DNA from: an uncultured Anaeroplasmataceae bacterium
Lineage (GTDB): Bacteria; Bacillota_I; Bacilli_A; Acholeplasmatales; Anaeroplasmataceae
DNA length: 64,000 nucleotides
Direction: 5' to 3'
NCBI GenBank assembly: GCA_910584005.1
Contig: CAJTXR010000001.1
Coordinates: 554,927 to 618,926, forward strand
The translations under genes were made by a program, and so were the position numbers. Below are positions 50,108-59,351 of this stretch, piece by piece. How positions within the stretch are numbered: the stretch's first letter is position 1; every line of letters begins with the position of its first letter. Under the pieces are notes generated by a model that saw only the letters and a program-made list of their open reading frames with translations, made no database searches and was not told the DNA's origin.

Positions 50108-51586
50108 CTATAATACGACACCGTCTTTAAAAATTGATATTTCACGGAAATTGTTTTCTTCATTTTTTGCTTTCTTTTTACCAGAAGCAATATCACATAA
50201 TAAATCAATAAAATTCTCTAAAAGCTCATCCATATTCTTTTTATCAACTAAATCTCCAGCATTAAAATCAATCCAATTGGCTTTTTTTGTTGCCAATGCT
50301 GTATTGGTTGCGATTTTAACCGTTGGAATAAAGCCTCCAAATGGGGTTCCTCTTCCTGTAGTAAATAGGACCATTTGACAACCACTACACCCTAGGGTTG
50401 TAGTTGCAACCAAATCATTTCCAGGTGTACAAAGAAGATTTAAACCATTCGTGCGAATGCGTTCTCCCATTTTTAAAACATCTTGGACTACCGCTGCTCC
50501 CGCTTTTTGTGTACAACCTAAAGATTTATCCTCTAAGGTCGTAATTCCACCCTTTTTATTTCCTGGGGATGGATTATCATAAATGACTTGATTGTGATTT
50601 TTAAAATAAATTTTAAATTCATTTATTAGATCAACAATCTTTTCAAAAGTCTTCCCATCTTTTGCTCGAGCCATCAATAGTTTTTCTGCACCAAACATTT
50701 CAGGAACCTCTCCTAAAACCGTAGTTGCTCCATTGATAGATAAGAAATCAGAAAACCTTCCTAATAATGGATTAGCAGTAATTCCACTCATACCATCAGA
50801 ACCACCACACTTTAACCCAATGCGAAGAATAGATAAAGGCTTTGTAACTCTTTTATCTTCTTTCATTTGATCATAGAGTTCTTTTAAGAGTTTCGTTCCC
50901 TCTTCTACCTCATCTTCTACCTCTTGAGCGATTAAGAATCGAGTCCGATTCGCATCATAAGCTCCAAGAGTTTCTTTAAATGTTGAAACAAGATTTTCCT
51001 CACATCCCAAGCCTAAAACCAAAACTCCACCAGCATTTGGATGCTTTACCATATCCTGTAAAAGTGTTCGAGTCAATTCTAAATCAGAGCCCATTTGGCT
51101 ACAGCCAAAAGGATGCTGGAAAGTATAAACACCATCAATTCCTTCTGTGCCATACTTAGCTTTAAAATTTTCTATCATATCCTTAGCCATGCCAGAAACA
51201 CATCCTACCGTTTGAATGACCCATAGTTCATTTCGGATTCCGTATTCTCCTGTAGAACGCTCATATACTTCTACAGTCCGATTGGATTTATATCCTAAAA
51301 CCTCAGGATATTTTGGTTCGTAAGTATATGTAATCACGTCATCCAGATTTGTAGCTACATTATGCGTATGAACATGGGCTCCTGCCTTGATATCCTTTAT
51401 TGCATGTCCAATAGGAGAACCATATTTAATAACATCCTCACCATTTTTTATGGTCTTCAATGCAACTTTATGTGCCTGAGGAATATCCTCTAGAAGTACT
51501 ACATTTTCTATAGACTCCCCCTTTGTAAAGGGTCTAAGTACAACTGCAACATTATCCAATGGATTAATGATGATATAATCTTTCAT
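50108..51586 (-). CDS. uxaA: Altronate dehydratase UxaA
   Basis: A 492-residue dehydratase converting altronate to 2-keto-3-deoxygluconate. The N-terminal SAF-like part ends GAHVHTHNV, and the C-terminal catalytic domain has LGLGCEENL, RIGLKCGGSDGMSGITANPLLG and TTLGCSGCQMVLFTTGRGTPFGG. The single fused chain is normal for UxaA. It starts 20 bases after uxaB and ends 13 bases before uxaC. Confidence 0.97.
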   Translation of the reverse strand: MKDYIIINPLDNVAVVLRPFTKGESIENVVLLEDIPQAHKVALKTIKNGEDVIKYGSPIGHAIKDIKAGAHVHTHNVATNLDDVITYTYEPKYPEVLGYKSNRTVEVYERSTGEYGIRNELWVIQTVGCVSGMAKDMIENFKAKYGTEGIDGVYTFQHPFGCSQMGSDLELTRTLLQDMVKHPNAGGVLVLGLGCEENLVSTFKETLGAYDANRTRFLIAQEVEDEVEEGTKLLKELYDQMKEDKRVTKPLSILRIGLKCGGSDGMSGITANPLLGRFSDFLSINGATTVLGEVPEMFGAEKLLMARAKDGKTFEKIVDLINEFKIYFKNHNQVIYDNPSPGNKKGGITTLEDKSLGCTQKAGAAVVQDVLKMGERIRTNGLNLLCTPGNDLVATTTLGCSGCQMVLFTTGRGTPFGGFIPTVKIATNTALATKKANWIDFNAGDLVDKKNMDELLENFIDLLCDIASGKKKAKNEENNFREISIFKDGVVL

Positions 51587-51606
51587 AATTTATCTTCCTT
51601 TTATTT

Positions 51607-53064
51607 TTATTTTACCATTTTTTCTAATGCTTCACGCATAGAAGTAGATGTAATTTCATATAGACAATCTGTTACATAGTCTAAGACACCATCAAACTTT
51701 GTCAAATCAACTTCCCAATGCTTTTTCAAACCTAAAATATGAGAGGCAATCAATTTACAAGTAGCTCTCGAACCATCAAAATCTTTCCAAAGATTCTTGA
51801 AAATATCTAATGCCCAAGCATCATCCGCAAGTTTAATGTCTTCTTCTCCACGCTTTCCACGATAGAATGCAATTAATGCAGCTAAGCTGAATAAAGCGTG
51901 GTTAGGGAAATGTTTTAAATCCTCTAAATTTTGTAAAACAGTAGGTAGGATTCTTGTCTTATATTTTGTAACAGAGTTTAAAGCAATACTCATTAATTCA
52001 TGGCGAACAAATGGGTTACCATATCGCTCTAATACGCTATTTGCATAAGAATCCATTTGATCTCTTGGAATATTAATAGTTGGAACAACTTCATTAAAAA
52101 TGAAATCTAAAACAAAACGATTTAATTGTTTATCCTCAATTGTTTCACGAACAGTATCAATTCCTGAAAGATAAGATACTGGAACCAAACAAGTATGAGA
52201 ACCATTTAATATTTTAACTTTTCTTTCCTTATATGGCTTAATAGAATCTACAAATAAAACATTTAAACCAGCTTTTTGGGTTGGAAGTTTCTTCTCTAAA
52301 TCTTTAACCGTCTTACCATCGATTACCCATAAATGAAAGATTTCTCCAACAACCATGTTTTGATCAATATACCCAAGTTGGTTCCATAATTCCTTATCTT
52401 CATTTCTTGGATATCCTGGCACAATACGATCCACTAGTGTATTATAATAGCGATTTGCATTCTTTACCCATTCAATAAATTTAGCATCCATATGATTATG
52501 GTTAGCAAGTTCAACTAGGGTATCTTTTAATGTATCTCCATTATGATCAATTAATTCACAAGGAATAATCTCCAAGCCTTTAGAAGAATCCCCTTTAAAA
52601 TAATCATAACGCACCTTCAAAAAGGCTAAAAGTTTACCAGGAAAACTATTTGGAGTCTTTGTAAAATCTGTATCATTTGGATTAAAAGCAATTCCTGCCT
52701 CTGTTGTATTAGAAATGATATACTCTAAATCCTCGCTTTTTGCATAATCCAAATATTTTTGATACTCAGTAAAAGGGTTAATAAAATCCTCTAAGCAATC
52801 AATAACCTGGTGAGTTTTCACTGTTTGCCCATTATTTATACCTTGTAGGTATAAAGTGTATAAACCATCAGCTTCAGATAACTCCTTAACTCGTCCAAAA
52901 GGCATCGGTTGAACAACAACAACACCTGCATTAAAATTTGCCTTTTTATTCATAGAATCTACAATCCAATCAATAAAAGCTCGTAAGAAGTTTCCTTCTC
53001 CAAATTGCATAATCTTTACCGGATGTTTCACCTTATTTACTATTTTACTACTTATATTTTCCAC
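51607..53064 (-). CDS. uxaB: Tagaturonate reductase UxaB
   Basis: A 485-residue NAD-dependent reductase that turns tagaturonate into altronate. IMQFGEGNFLRAFIDWIVD is the nucleotide-binding start, and ILNGSHTCLVPVSYLSG is the polyol-dehydrogenase motif. An open frame reaches 53121, but GGAGG eight bases before a GTG at 53064 marks the start. First gene of the operon; promoter and palindrome lie just upstream. KDG kinase and aldolase (kdgK, kdgA) are not in the window. Confidence 0.95.
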   Translation of the reverse strand: MENISSKIVNKVKHPVKIMQFGEGNFLRAFIDWIVDSMNKKANFNAGVVVVQPMPFGRVKELSEADGLYTLYLQGINNGQTVKTHQVIDCLEDFINPFTEYQKYLDYAKSEDLEYIISNTTEAGIAFNPNDTDFTKTPNSFPGKLLAFLKVRYDYFKGDSSKGLEIIPCELIDHNGDTLKDTLVELANHNHMDAKFIEWVKNANRYYNTLVDRIVPGYPRNEDKELWNQLGYIDQNMVVGEIFHLWVIDGKTVKDLEKKLPTQKAGLNVLFVDSIKPYKERKVKILNGSHTCLVPVSYLSGIDTVRETIEDKQLNRFVLDFIFNEVVPTINIPRDQMDSYANSVLERYGNPFVRHELMSIALNSVTKYKTRILPTVLQNLEDLKHFPNHALFSLAALIAFYRGKRGEEDIKLADDAWALDIFKNLWKDFDGSRATCKLIASHILGLKKHWEVDLTKFDGVLDYVTDCLYEITSTSMREALEKMVK

Positions 53065-53081
53065 GTTTTTTTCCTCCACAT

Positions 53082-53096
53082 ACACTATAAAAGTGT
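53082..53096. promoter_or_regulatory. Candidate operator of the uxa operon
   Basis: ACACT - ATAAA - AGTGT is a perfect inverted repeat of five bases with a five-base spacer. It lies 15-30 bases downstream of the -10, between promoter and ribosome site, a good place for a repressor such as a GntR- or LacI-type hexuronate regulator. No regulator gene is adjacent. Confidence 0.5.
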
Positions 53097-53111
53097 GCAT
53101 AATATAGTTTA

Positions 53112-53140
53112 ATTTTACCACGCAAAATCGAATTAGTCAA
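53112..53140 (-). promoter_or_regulatory. Promoter of the uxa operon
   Basis: TTGACT (53135-53140), a 17-base spacer and TAAAAT (53112-53117) on the minus strand. A second -10-like TATTAT lies a few bases further downstream. Confidence 0.7.
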
Positions 53141-53172
53141 CGAATTACAAATGAAAAATGTAAGCCCTTTAC

Positions 53173-54570
53173 TTAAACTTGAATTTGCACCCATTTTCCT
53201 TGAGCAAATCGCCAAATATTAAGCCCCATTCTCAAGGATTGATCCACTAGCATTCCAATCCATGCCCCTATGACTCCTAACCCAATAGGGTAACACAGAA
53301 GATAAGAAACAAGGGGGCGAATGCAAGTCACGCTAATTAAAGAGGTGGTTGCCGTAAACCTCGTATCTCCACTTCCTCTTAGGATCCCTGTAATTACCCA
53401 CTGAATATTTTGAGGAAGCGTTGTAAAAGCAGCAATAATCATAATCATAGAGGCCATATGGGCTCGCTCAGTCGTTTCAGGCTTATACATCCCTATCATT
53501 AAGTTTCTTGCTGAAAACATGATAATGCAAATCAATACTGCACAGAAAAAGGATAAAGTCATACTAACCTTTGCATACACAATTGCCAAATCCTTCCGCT
53601 TTTCTCCCAACCGGTGCCCTACTACAGCAGCTGTACCTATAGAAAAACCATCCGCAAGCGTAAACATTAAACTGTTCAAATCGTTACATATCCCATGCAC
53701 ATACGTCGCATCATCCCCTAAATAATTGACGATTAAAGCAAATAAAATAAAACCGATTCTCATGAAAATTTGATCAATAAAACATGAAGGTAATATATGT
53801 CCTATATCTTTAAGCGTTTCTTTATCCAAATGAAATAGCTCTTTAAAATGCAGTTTCAAATACCCCTTTGGTAGTATAATCGTGATGAAACAAATCATAA
53901 AAGCAACTGCATTTCCAACAACTGTTGCGATTGCGGCTCCAGCAATCCCCATTTGCGGAAAACCCCAATGCCCCTCAATTAACAAATAATTTAATCCAAT
54001 ATTCACAAGATTTGCCACGAGGTTTGTCCACATCGATATTTTCGTTTTCCCAATTCCTCTTTGACAAGCGTTGATAGTCAAACGAAGACCATTAAAAATA
54101 AAACCAGAAGCAATAATTGTTAAGTAGGTTGTCGCATAGTCAATGGTATTTTCTGTTGCTCCCATAAACTGACATAAAGGGCGGGCTAAGCAAGCAACTA
54201 AAATACTTAAAATTGCCGAAATACCAAAACATAGTTTTATCCCTTCATGTAAAGTTTTATTCACTGAATTTTGGTTTTTCGCCCCAAATCTTCTTGAAAC
54301 AATCGCTGTCAATGCAATATTTAAAGCAGTGATAAAGCAAATCATAAAATAAATTGGCTGTTTGGTAATTGTAACTGCCGAATTGGCATTATTCCCAATG
54401 GAAGAAACCATTATTCCATCAAACATTGTGACTAAAGCGACCAAAAAGCCTTCCACCATAGAAGGCCATACAATTTTCATAACATCCTTTACGACTTTTA
54501 AATAATTGGGAATTTCTCCTTCAATCTTATCCTCTTTTACCAATCGCTTGGTATCAAATATTCGGATCAT
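53173..54570 (-). CDS. MATE family efflux transporter
   Basis: A 465-residue transporter with 12 predicted membrane helices in two repeats. The N-terminal KDVMKIVWPSMVEGFLVALVTMFDGIMVSSIG and VSRRFGAKNQN, and in the second half GTAAVVGHRLGEKR, are MATE features. It exports organic cations or drugs in exchange for Na+ or H+; the substrate is unknown. TGAGGTGG precedes the ATG. It starts nine bases after rlmH and is the last gene of the walJ-rlmH-MATE unit. Confidence 0.93.
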   Translation of the reverse strand: MIRIFDTKRLVKEDKIEGEIPNYLKVVKDVMKIVWPSMVEGFLVALVTMFDGIMVSSIGNNANSAVTITKQPIYFMICFITALNIALTAIVSRRFGAKNQNSVNKTLHEGIKLCFGISAILSILVACLARPLCQFMGATENTIDYATTYLTIIASGFIFNGLRLTINACQRGIGKTKISMWTNLVANLVNIGLNYLLIEGHWGFPQMGIAGAAIATVVGNAVAFMICFITIILPKGYLKLHFKELFHLDKETLKDIGHILPSCFIDQIFMRIGFILFALIVNYLGDDATYVHGICNDLNSLMFTLADGFSIGTAAVVGHRLGEKRKDLAIVYAKVSMTLSFFCAVLICIIMFSARNLMIGMYKPETTERAHMASMIMIIAAFTTLPQNIQWVITGILRGSGDTRFTATTSLISVTCIRPLVSYLLCYPIGLGVIGAWIGMLVDQSLRMGLNIWRFAQGKWVQIQV

Positions 54571-54579
54571 ATTTCCACC

Positions 54580-55059
54580 TCATTTGTGATAAATTTCATT
54601 ATGATTAATTTTAAAAGCACGATAAATTTGCTCTAACAAAATTACCTGCATTAATTGATGCGGAAATGTCATCTTTGAAAAGCATAAATGATAATCCATT
54701 TGTTCTAATAAACGATCCCCAAGACCTAAGGATCCCCCAATAACAAATGCAATATGAGAATTTTTATAATCAAAAATAGATGAAATTTTTTTAGCAAGTT
54801 CTGGACTAGAAAGCATTTCTCCTTTTAAATTTAAAGCAATTTTATAACAATCCTTAGGAAGAGATTTAATTAATCGTTCTGCTTCTTTGTCCTTCACACT
54901 CTCAATCTCCTTAGAAGAAGGATGATCCGCGATTGCTTCATCATTTACCCTTATAAATTCGATTTTTGTATATTTTGAAAGTCGCTTTTCATATTCTTTA
55001 ATCGCATCATTTAAATATTTTTCTTTTATACTCCCAACACTTACTATAGTAATTTTCAT
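54580..55059 (-). CDS. rlmH: 23S rRNA pseudouridine-1915 N3-methyltransferase RlmH
   Basis: A 159-residue SPOUT methyltransferase acting on the ribosomal large subunit. MKITIVSVGSIKEKYLNDAIKEYEKRL, FVIGGSLGLGDRL and FPHQLMQVILLEQIYRAFKI are hallmark motifs (the trefoil knot). The frame is open to 55110, but ATG 55059 gives the family start. It overlaps the MBL gene by four bases (ATGA). The walJ-rlmH order is the one usual near the Firmicute replication origin. Confidence 0.97.
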   Translation of the reverse strand: MKITIVSVGSIKEKYLNDAIKEYEKRLSKYTKIEFIRVNDEAIADHPSSKEIESVKDKEAERLIKSLPKDCYKIALNLKGEMLSSPELAKKISSIFDYKNSHIAFVIGGSLGLGDRLLEQMDYHLCFSKMTFPHQLMQVILLEQIYRAFKINHNEIYHK

Positions 55060-55883
55060 AAAACATATTCCTTTGTAGCTACAGGGGATGTAAGAACAAA
55101 ATCTATGCAAGTAGTATCAATTCCGATTGAATCCATAACTTTTTTTCGTGTGAGTTCTATAATCTCAGATAAATTGCATTCCTGTGAAATATGAGCATAA
55201 AAAACAAGTTTTGTATGCTCCCCTAAAACATGTGCTAAAGTCACTGCCGCATCCTCATTAGATAAATGACCATGATCCGATAAAATTCTTTGTTTTAATG
55301 CATAAGTTCGATCTGAAGACATCAAAATATATGGGTCATGATTAAACTCTAAAACATAACAATCCGCATCTGCAATTGTAGGATAAAGTGCTTGATGAAC
55401 ATAGCCTGTATCCGTTAAATATACTACACTTTTCCCATCTGATTCAATTTTAAACCCAATAGGTTCTATTGCATCATGGAAAATAGGTAGAACATGTATT
55501 AATGTTTCATCTAAAAAAATATCAGGATAAAGTATAGAATTTTCTAACCTATTTAATAATATAAGGGAATGGTCTTTCACTCTTTGAGCTACAATTGCCG
55601 CAAGTGTTGGGTTCTTTCCCCTTTCTATCGCCTGATAGGTTCCACGAGTCATATAACAGGTAATATGACCTTTTCTTAGAACTGTACCTAAGGAGTGAAT
55701 ATGATCCTCATGCTCATGCGTAATCAAGAGCGTATCAATTTCATTAAAATCAACCCCCATAGAAGACAATCCTAAATCAATTGCCTTCTTGCTGATTCCA
55801 ACATCAATTAAAATTTTATGATCTTTCGTTTCAATATAACAACAATTTCCTGTCGATCCGCTTGCTAAAACCTTGATTCTCAT
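55056..55883 (-). CDS. walJ: MBL-fold hydrolase of the WalJ/YycJ type
   Basis: A 275-residue metallo-beta-lactamase-fold protein. THEHEDHIHSLG is the HxHxDH metal site, and the start MRIKVLASGSTGNCCYIETKDHKILIDVGISKKAI is typical of YycJ/WalJ, a putative 5'-3' exonuclease or ribonuclease-like enzyme linked to DNA repair and to the WalKR system. walK/walR are not here. GAGGTG precedes the ATG; an extended -10 box lies at 55905-55913. Confidence 0.9.
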   Translation of the reverse strand: MRIKVLASGSTGNCCYIETKDHKILIDVGISKKAIDLGLSSMGVDFNEIDTLLITHEHEDHIHSLGTVLRKGHITCYMTRGTYQAIERGKNPTLAAIVAQRVKDHSLILLNRLENSILYPDIFLDETLIHVLPIFHDAIEPIGFKIESDGKSVVYLTDTGYVHQALYPTIADADCYVLEFNHDPYILMSSDRTYALKQRILSDHGHLSNEDAAVTLAHVLGEHTKLVFYAHISQECNLSEIIELTRKKVMDSIGIDTTCIDFVLTSPVATKEYVL

Positions 55884-55904
55884 AAAAACACCTCAAACAT
55901 TAAA

Positions 55905-55913
55905 ATTATATCA
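55905..55913 (-). promoter_or_regulatory. Extended -10 promoter of walJ-rlmH-MATE
   Basis: TGATATAAT on the minus strand lies about 25 bases before the walJ start codon. Confidence 0.6.
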
Positions 55914-55938
55914 TATTATGAAAATTAATGCAAAAAAA

Positions 55939-55954
55939 AGCCGCTCAAACGGCT
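55939..55954 (-). terminator. Terminator of the YjcZ-like gene
   Basis: AGCCG pairs with CGGCT around CTCAAA, and TTTTTTTT follows on the minus strand. Confidence 0.8.
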
Positions 55955-55975
55955 AAAATAGATTTTAAGGAAGCC

Positions 55976-56068
55976 TTATGCTAACCAAGCTGCACCAATA
56001 ATGACAAGTAAAATAAATAAAACTAAAATTAATGCATATCCATATTCATTAGATCCACAGTTCGCCAT
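55976..56068 (-). CDS. YjcZ-like small sporulation-associated membrane peptide
   Basis: A 30-residue peptide: MANCGSNEYGYALILVLFIL, then LVIIGAAWLA. A short polar head followed by one membrane helix with the pattern GYALILVLFILLVIIGAA is the YjcZ/SscA type of tiny sporulation protein (SscA helps spore coat assembly in Bacillus). GGAGGTG precedes the ATG by about eight bases. The minus-strand CATAATATA (56099-56107) upstream fits the SigE/SigK -10. A terminator follows directly. The assignment rests on the helix pattern and the promoter. Confidence 0.8.
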   Translation of the reverse strand: MANCGSNEYGYALILVLFILLVIIGAAWLA

Positions 56069-56098
56069 AGATGTTGCACCTCCTTTCCTTTCTACTAA

Positions 56099-56107
56099 TA
56101 TATTATG
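56099..56107 (-). promoter_or_regulatory. Candidate mother-cell sigma -10 box of the YjcZ-like gene
   Basis: CATAATATA on the minus strand fits CATANNNTA. It lies about 31 bases before the start codon. The -35 is not clear. Confidence 0.48.
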
Positions 56108-56178
56108 TAATAATATAAAATAATTTAGTTTGTTTTGCCTATTTCCCCAATATTTTCAATGTTTCCTTAACTTGAATC

Positions 56179-56207
56179 TTGAAATTTACATCCAATAGTG
56201 TTATTAT
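56179..56207 (+). promoter_or_regulatory. Promoter of the tandem lipoprotein operon
   Basis: TTGAAA (56179-56184), a 17-base spacer and TATTAT (56202-56207) lie about 50 bases before the first lipoprotein's ATG. Confidence 0.6.
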
Positions 56208-56255
56208 ATAAAATGCTATGATTTAAATTTTTAATAAAAAGGAGTTATTATCACT

Positions 56256-59200
56256 ATGTTTAAACGTTTAAATTTTAAATCACGAAGATTGTTCCTCGTC
56301 ATTGCATTCTTCGTTTTACTTATATCCCTTTCTTCCTGTAAATCGGCAGGAAATCCAGTGGGTAAACTGGATAAAGATGCTCCATATGTTTCTGTAGGAA
56401 ACAAGTACACGGTTTCTAAAGGAGAATTATGGAATGAATTAAAATGGAACTCCAATACGATATTAACAGAAAAAATCACAGAAGTTGTCATGAAGGACTA
56501 CTTAACCAAAGTTGAATTGATTATGGATAAGTCTTATTCTGACTTAACTGAAGAGGATAAAAAGCAATTTGGAGATTCTTTTACAAATGACGATTATGAT
56601 ACTTTAAAGAAAAGATATGAGGAAAGTCTTGAAAATTATGTCATTAATGACATCTATGAATTTAACTTTTCCACAGAAAAAAATAGCTTTGATTCTATTG
56701 AAGATTTAGAAGAATTTAATGCTAAAAAATTAATTCTTAAATATCAAGATAAAATCTATTCTAACTATAAAGTAGAATCTATTCAAGGCAAAACAGTTGA
56801 AAACTTCTGTAAAGAAGCCTTAACTAACCGAAACAATTATCTTATCATAGCAAGCTTACCAGAATTAAAAAATACATATTACCTTTCTTTAGCAAAGGAG
56901 TTACTAGCTTATGATGTTTTAGATGAGCAAATCAAAGAAGCTTACGACAATCGTGATAAAGAAGATGAAGATGATTTAGGCTACTTTTCCAAAAATGAAT
57001 ATACCTCTAAATTTAAATCTAAATTTGCAAATCAAGGCAATTTAAATATGGTATTAATTCACTTTTCAACTGAAGCAGAATATACTTCTACTCTTCGTGC
57101 ATTCGGTTTGAAGGAATTTGAAAGTACACTTGTCTATATCCCTAAACCTGATTCTGCAAAAAACTTTGCTGAATATTGTGACTATTATGATGATTTAACT
57201 ACTTCTGATTTAAGAGTACCTGGTACTTATGTCAGATTAAATACTTTAGCAATTGCTGAAATTTATATTCAAATGTATAACTATCTTTATGGTGGATACC
57301 GAAATACACTTCCTTGTCCAAAATCATATGAAGACAAATTTAATCAAGTAGAAAATCTAATTGAAATTACAGCTGATATTAAAGATCGTACAAGTGAACT
57401 TGCGGTTTTAGGTAAAGAAAAAGAAGAATTTAATAAAATTGTTGAAAGTTTACAATATTGGGATGCAAGTTTGAGTACCATAGATACAATCTACACAAGA
57501 GAAGAAATTGATAAAATTGATACTTCTTTTGCAAACTATCTATATGAAACATTATGTTTACCATTTGAAAATGAAAATGCAGAAGATAATGACAGCATTT
57601 GCTACTCTTCTAATGTTCAAACCTACAATAGTTCTTACTGGATTGCTTTTAAATTTACTCAAGAAAATGATCCTTATGCCGATATTTATAATAAAAATAC
57701 AGTTGATGATGATCTATATGCTAGTATTGCAGAAAATCAAGATTTAAAAACAAAGATTGAAACTGAACTAAAGAAAGATAAAATCACATCTTCTGCTATC
57801 GATGAAGCAGTAAACAAGAGAAAAGAGGATGTTTCAGTAAAAATCTATGATGAAGCATTAGAAATTGCTTATGCAGCAAGCAATACCAACTATTCTAAGA
57901 CCTATGGAAAGGCTCCAAATAGTAATGTTATTGCTACATTAAAATACAAGGGAAAAACTTGGAACGTAAATATTGTAGAAGACCTTGAAGATAAAAAGGC
58001 TTTATCTGGTGGAGTTTATAATACCTTAGAAACTCAAAACGGAATTACGACTGCAATTGATATATTAAGTAGAAAAGTCGTAAAAGATACAAAGGCATAT
58101 GAAGAAACTAAATCTGATATTGATGATTATAAGGAAACAATCGAATATGTACTAGCCGCATTCTCTAATGACTATTATGCATCTAGTGGCTATTCTTCTA
58201 CCATTGGAAAATATAATTTCATGATGTTATATTTCCATACAGCAAATATTAATGAAATCGTAAATAATATTTACCGTGTCAATGGTGCTTCAGCTAAACT
58301 ATTAACCAATTATAACTCTGATAAATTATTAGGTTTCTTTAAAACTTATTCAGATGAAATTTATAAAAATTACTTCTCTATTAGTGGCAAGAAATTAGTT
58401 GTATATTTAGATGTTGATGATGATTCAAAAAGAGATGAAATTGAAAAATGGACACCAGAACAAAAGAATCTAGCTCAAGAATTAATTCGTAAAATCTATA
58501 CTGAAGTTGCTTCTACTACTGGTTCACATGATACAGCAATTACAAATATTGTAAAAGAAATAAATGAGTCTGCAAGAGCTGTATTTGAAGAAAATCCAAT
58601 TGCTCCTGAAAATAAATGGGCAAAATATCGTAAAATCGGATTAAATGTAGCATTTGAAGAAGTATCTGCTACAAATAGTTCTACTGATATTGATTTTAAA
58701 TTAAAGGAAAGAATGCTTGAAATATATCATTCATCCTCTTATAGCATCAATCAAACAGCTCCAACAGAGTATTTAGAAGATGTTAGAGGAACAAATTCCA
58801 TTCTAGAAACAGAGGATGGATATAATCTATTATTAATTACTACTGCTGATTTCCATACTTCTGCTGAGTTTAAAGCAGAGGATGACCCACAAAAGTTCTT
58901 TGAAAATATTTCTGTATTTTACAATGATGAATATCATCAAATTGGTAGTGTTTATAATGAGGAGAAACAATTAACATTAGAACAGATTCGTTTATATGTA
59001 TTAGAGTATGTAACTTCTTCTACTTCTAACCTATCTCCATCTGTAATCTCTACTGCAATTACTAATTTCTTATCTCCTGTAGTTACGCGATATACATCTG
59101 CGGAAACACAAAGAGAAATTTTAATCTATTTCATTGAACAAAAATCAGGAAATGCAACAATTGAATTTGCAGAAAATAATAATTCAAGATATAAAACAAT

Positions 59201-59351
59201 TCTTGATATCAATCATAGAACCACAGATGATTACGTAGAGGTGTACATTGAAGAAGATCCAACAGGAACATTAAATACATACTCAAATTGGTGGAATGAT
59301 ATTGAAAAAATTGTAAGTGAAATATTACTAACGGAAGGAGAGAGCAAATAA
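56256..59351 (+). CDS. Giant PrsA/SurA-like lipoprotein A
   Basis: A 1031-residue exported lipoprotein. The signal peptide ends in the lipobox LSSC with Cys28 the lipidated residue. The following region (about 40-90: YVSVGNKYTVSKGELWNELK ... ILTEKITEVVMKDYL) has the pattern of the PrsA/SurA N-terminal chaperone domain. The middle is long, helical and charged. A parvulin-like stretch seems present near the end: KKLVVYLDVDDDSKRDEIE, then GYNLLLITTADF, but without the parvulin His. TRYTSAETQREILIYFIE near the C-terminus is shared with the next gene. PrsA is about 290 residues; this is more than three times that. It probably folds or holds secreted proteins at the outer face of the membrane. AAGGAG precedes the ATG; its stop overlaps the next start (TAATG). 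Confidence 0.72.
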   Translation: MFKRLNFKSRRLFLVIAFFVLLISLSSCKSAGNPVGKLDKDAPYVSVGNKYTVSKGELWNELKWNSNTILTEKITEVVMKDYLTKVELIMDKSYSDLTEEDKKQFGDSFTNDDYDTLKKRYEESLENYVINDIYEFNFSTEKNSFDSIEDLEEFNAKKLILKYQDKIYSNYKVESIQGKTVENFCKEALTNRNNYLIIASLPELKNTYYLSLAKELLAYDVLDEQIKEAYDNRDKEDEDDLGYFSKNEYTSKFKSKFANQGNLNMVLIHFSTEAEYTSTLRAFGLKEFESTLVYIPKPDSAKNFAEYCDYYDDLTTSDLRVPGTYVRLNTLAIAEIYIQMYNYLYGGYRNTLPCPKSYEDKFNQVENLIEITADIKDRTSELAVLGKEKEEFNKIVESLQYWDASLSTIDTIYTREEIDKIDTSFANYLYETLCLPFENENAEDNDSICYSSNVQTYNSSYWIAFKFTQENDPYADIYNKNTVDDDLYASIAENQDLKTKIETELKKDKITSSAIDEAVNKRKEDVSVKIYDEALEIAYAASNTNYSKTYGKAPNSNVIATLKYKGKTWNVNIVEDLEDKKALSGGVYNTLETQNGITTAIDILSRKVVKDTKAYEETKSDIDDYKETIEYVLAAFSNDYYASSGYSSTIGKYNFMMLYFHTANINEIVNNIYRVNGASAKLLTNYNSDKLLGFFKTYSDEIYKNYFSISGKKLVVYLDVDDDSKRDEIEKWTPEQKNLAQELIRKIYTEVASTTGSHDTAITNIVKEINESARAVFEENPIAPENKWAKYRKIGLNVAFEEVSATNSSTDIDFKLKERMLEIYHSSSYSINQTAPTEYLEDVRGTNSILETEDGYNLLLITTADFHTSAEFKAEDDPQKFFENISVFYNDEYHQIGSVYNEEKQLTLEQIRLYVLEYVTSSTSNLSPSVISTAITNFLSPVVTRYTSAETQREILIYFIEQKSGNATIEFAENNNSRYKTILDINHRTTDDYVEVYIEEDPTGTLNTYSNWWNDIEKIVSEILLTEGESK

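Noticed and set aside
56231..56491. Minus-strand open frame at the start of lipoprotein A
   Set aside because: Antisense to the signal peptide and chaperone-like start; no ribosome site; the plus-strand gene is supported by promoter, lipobox and length.
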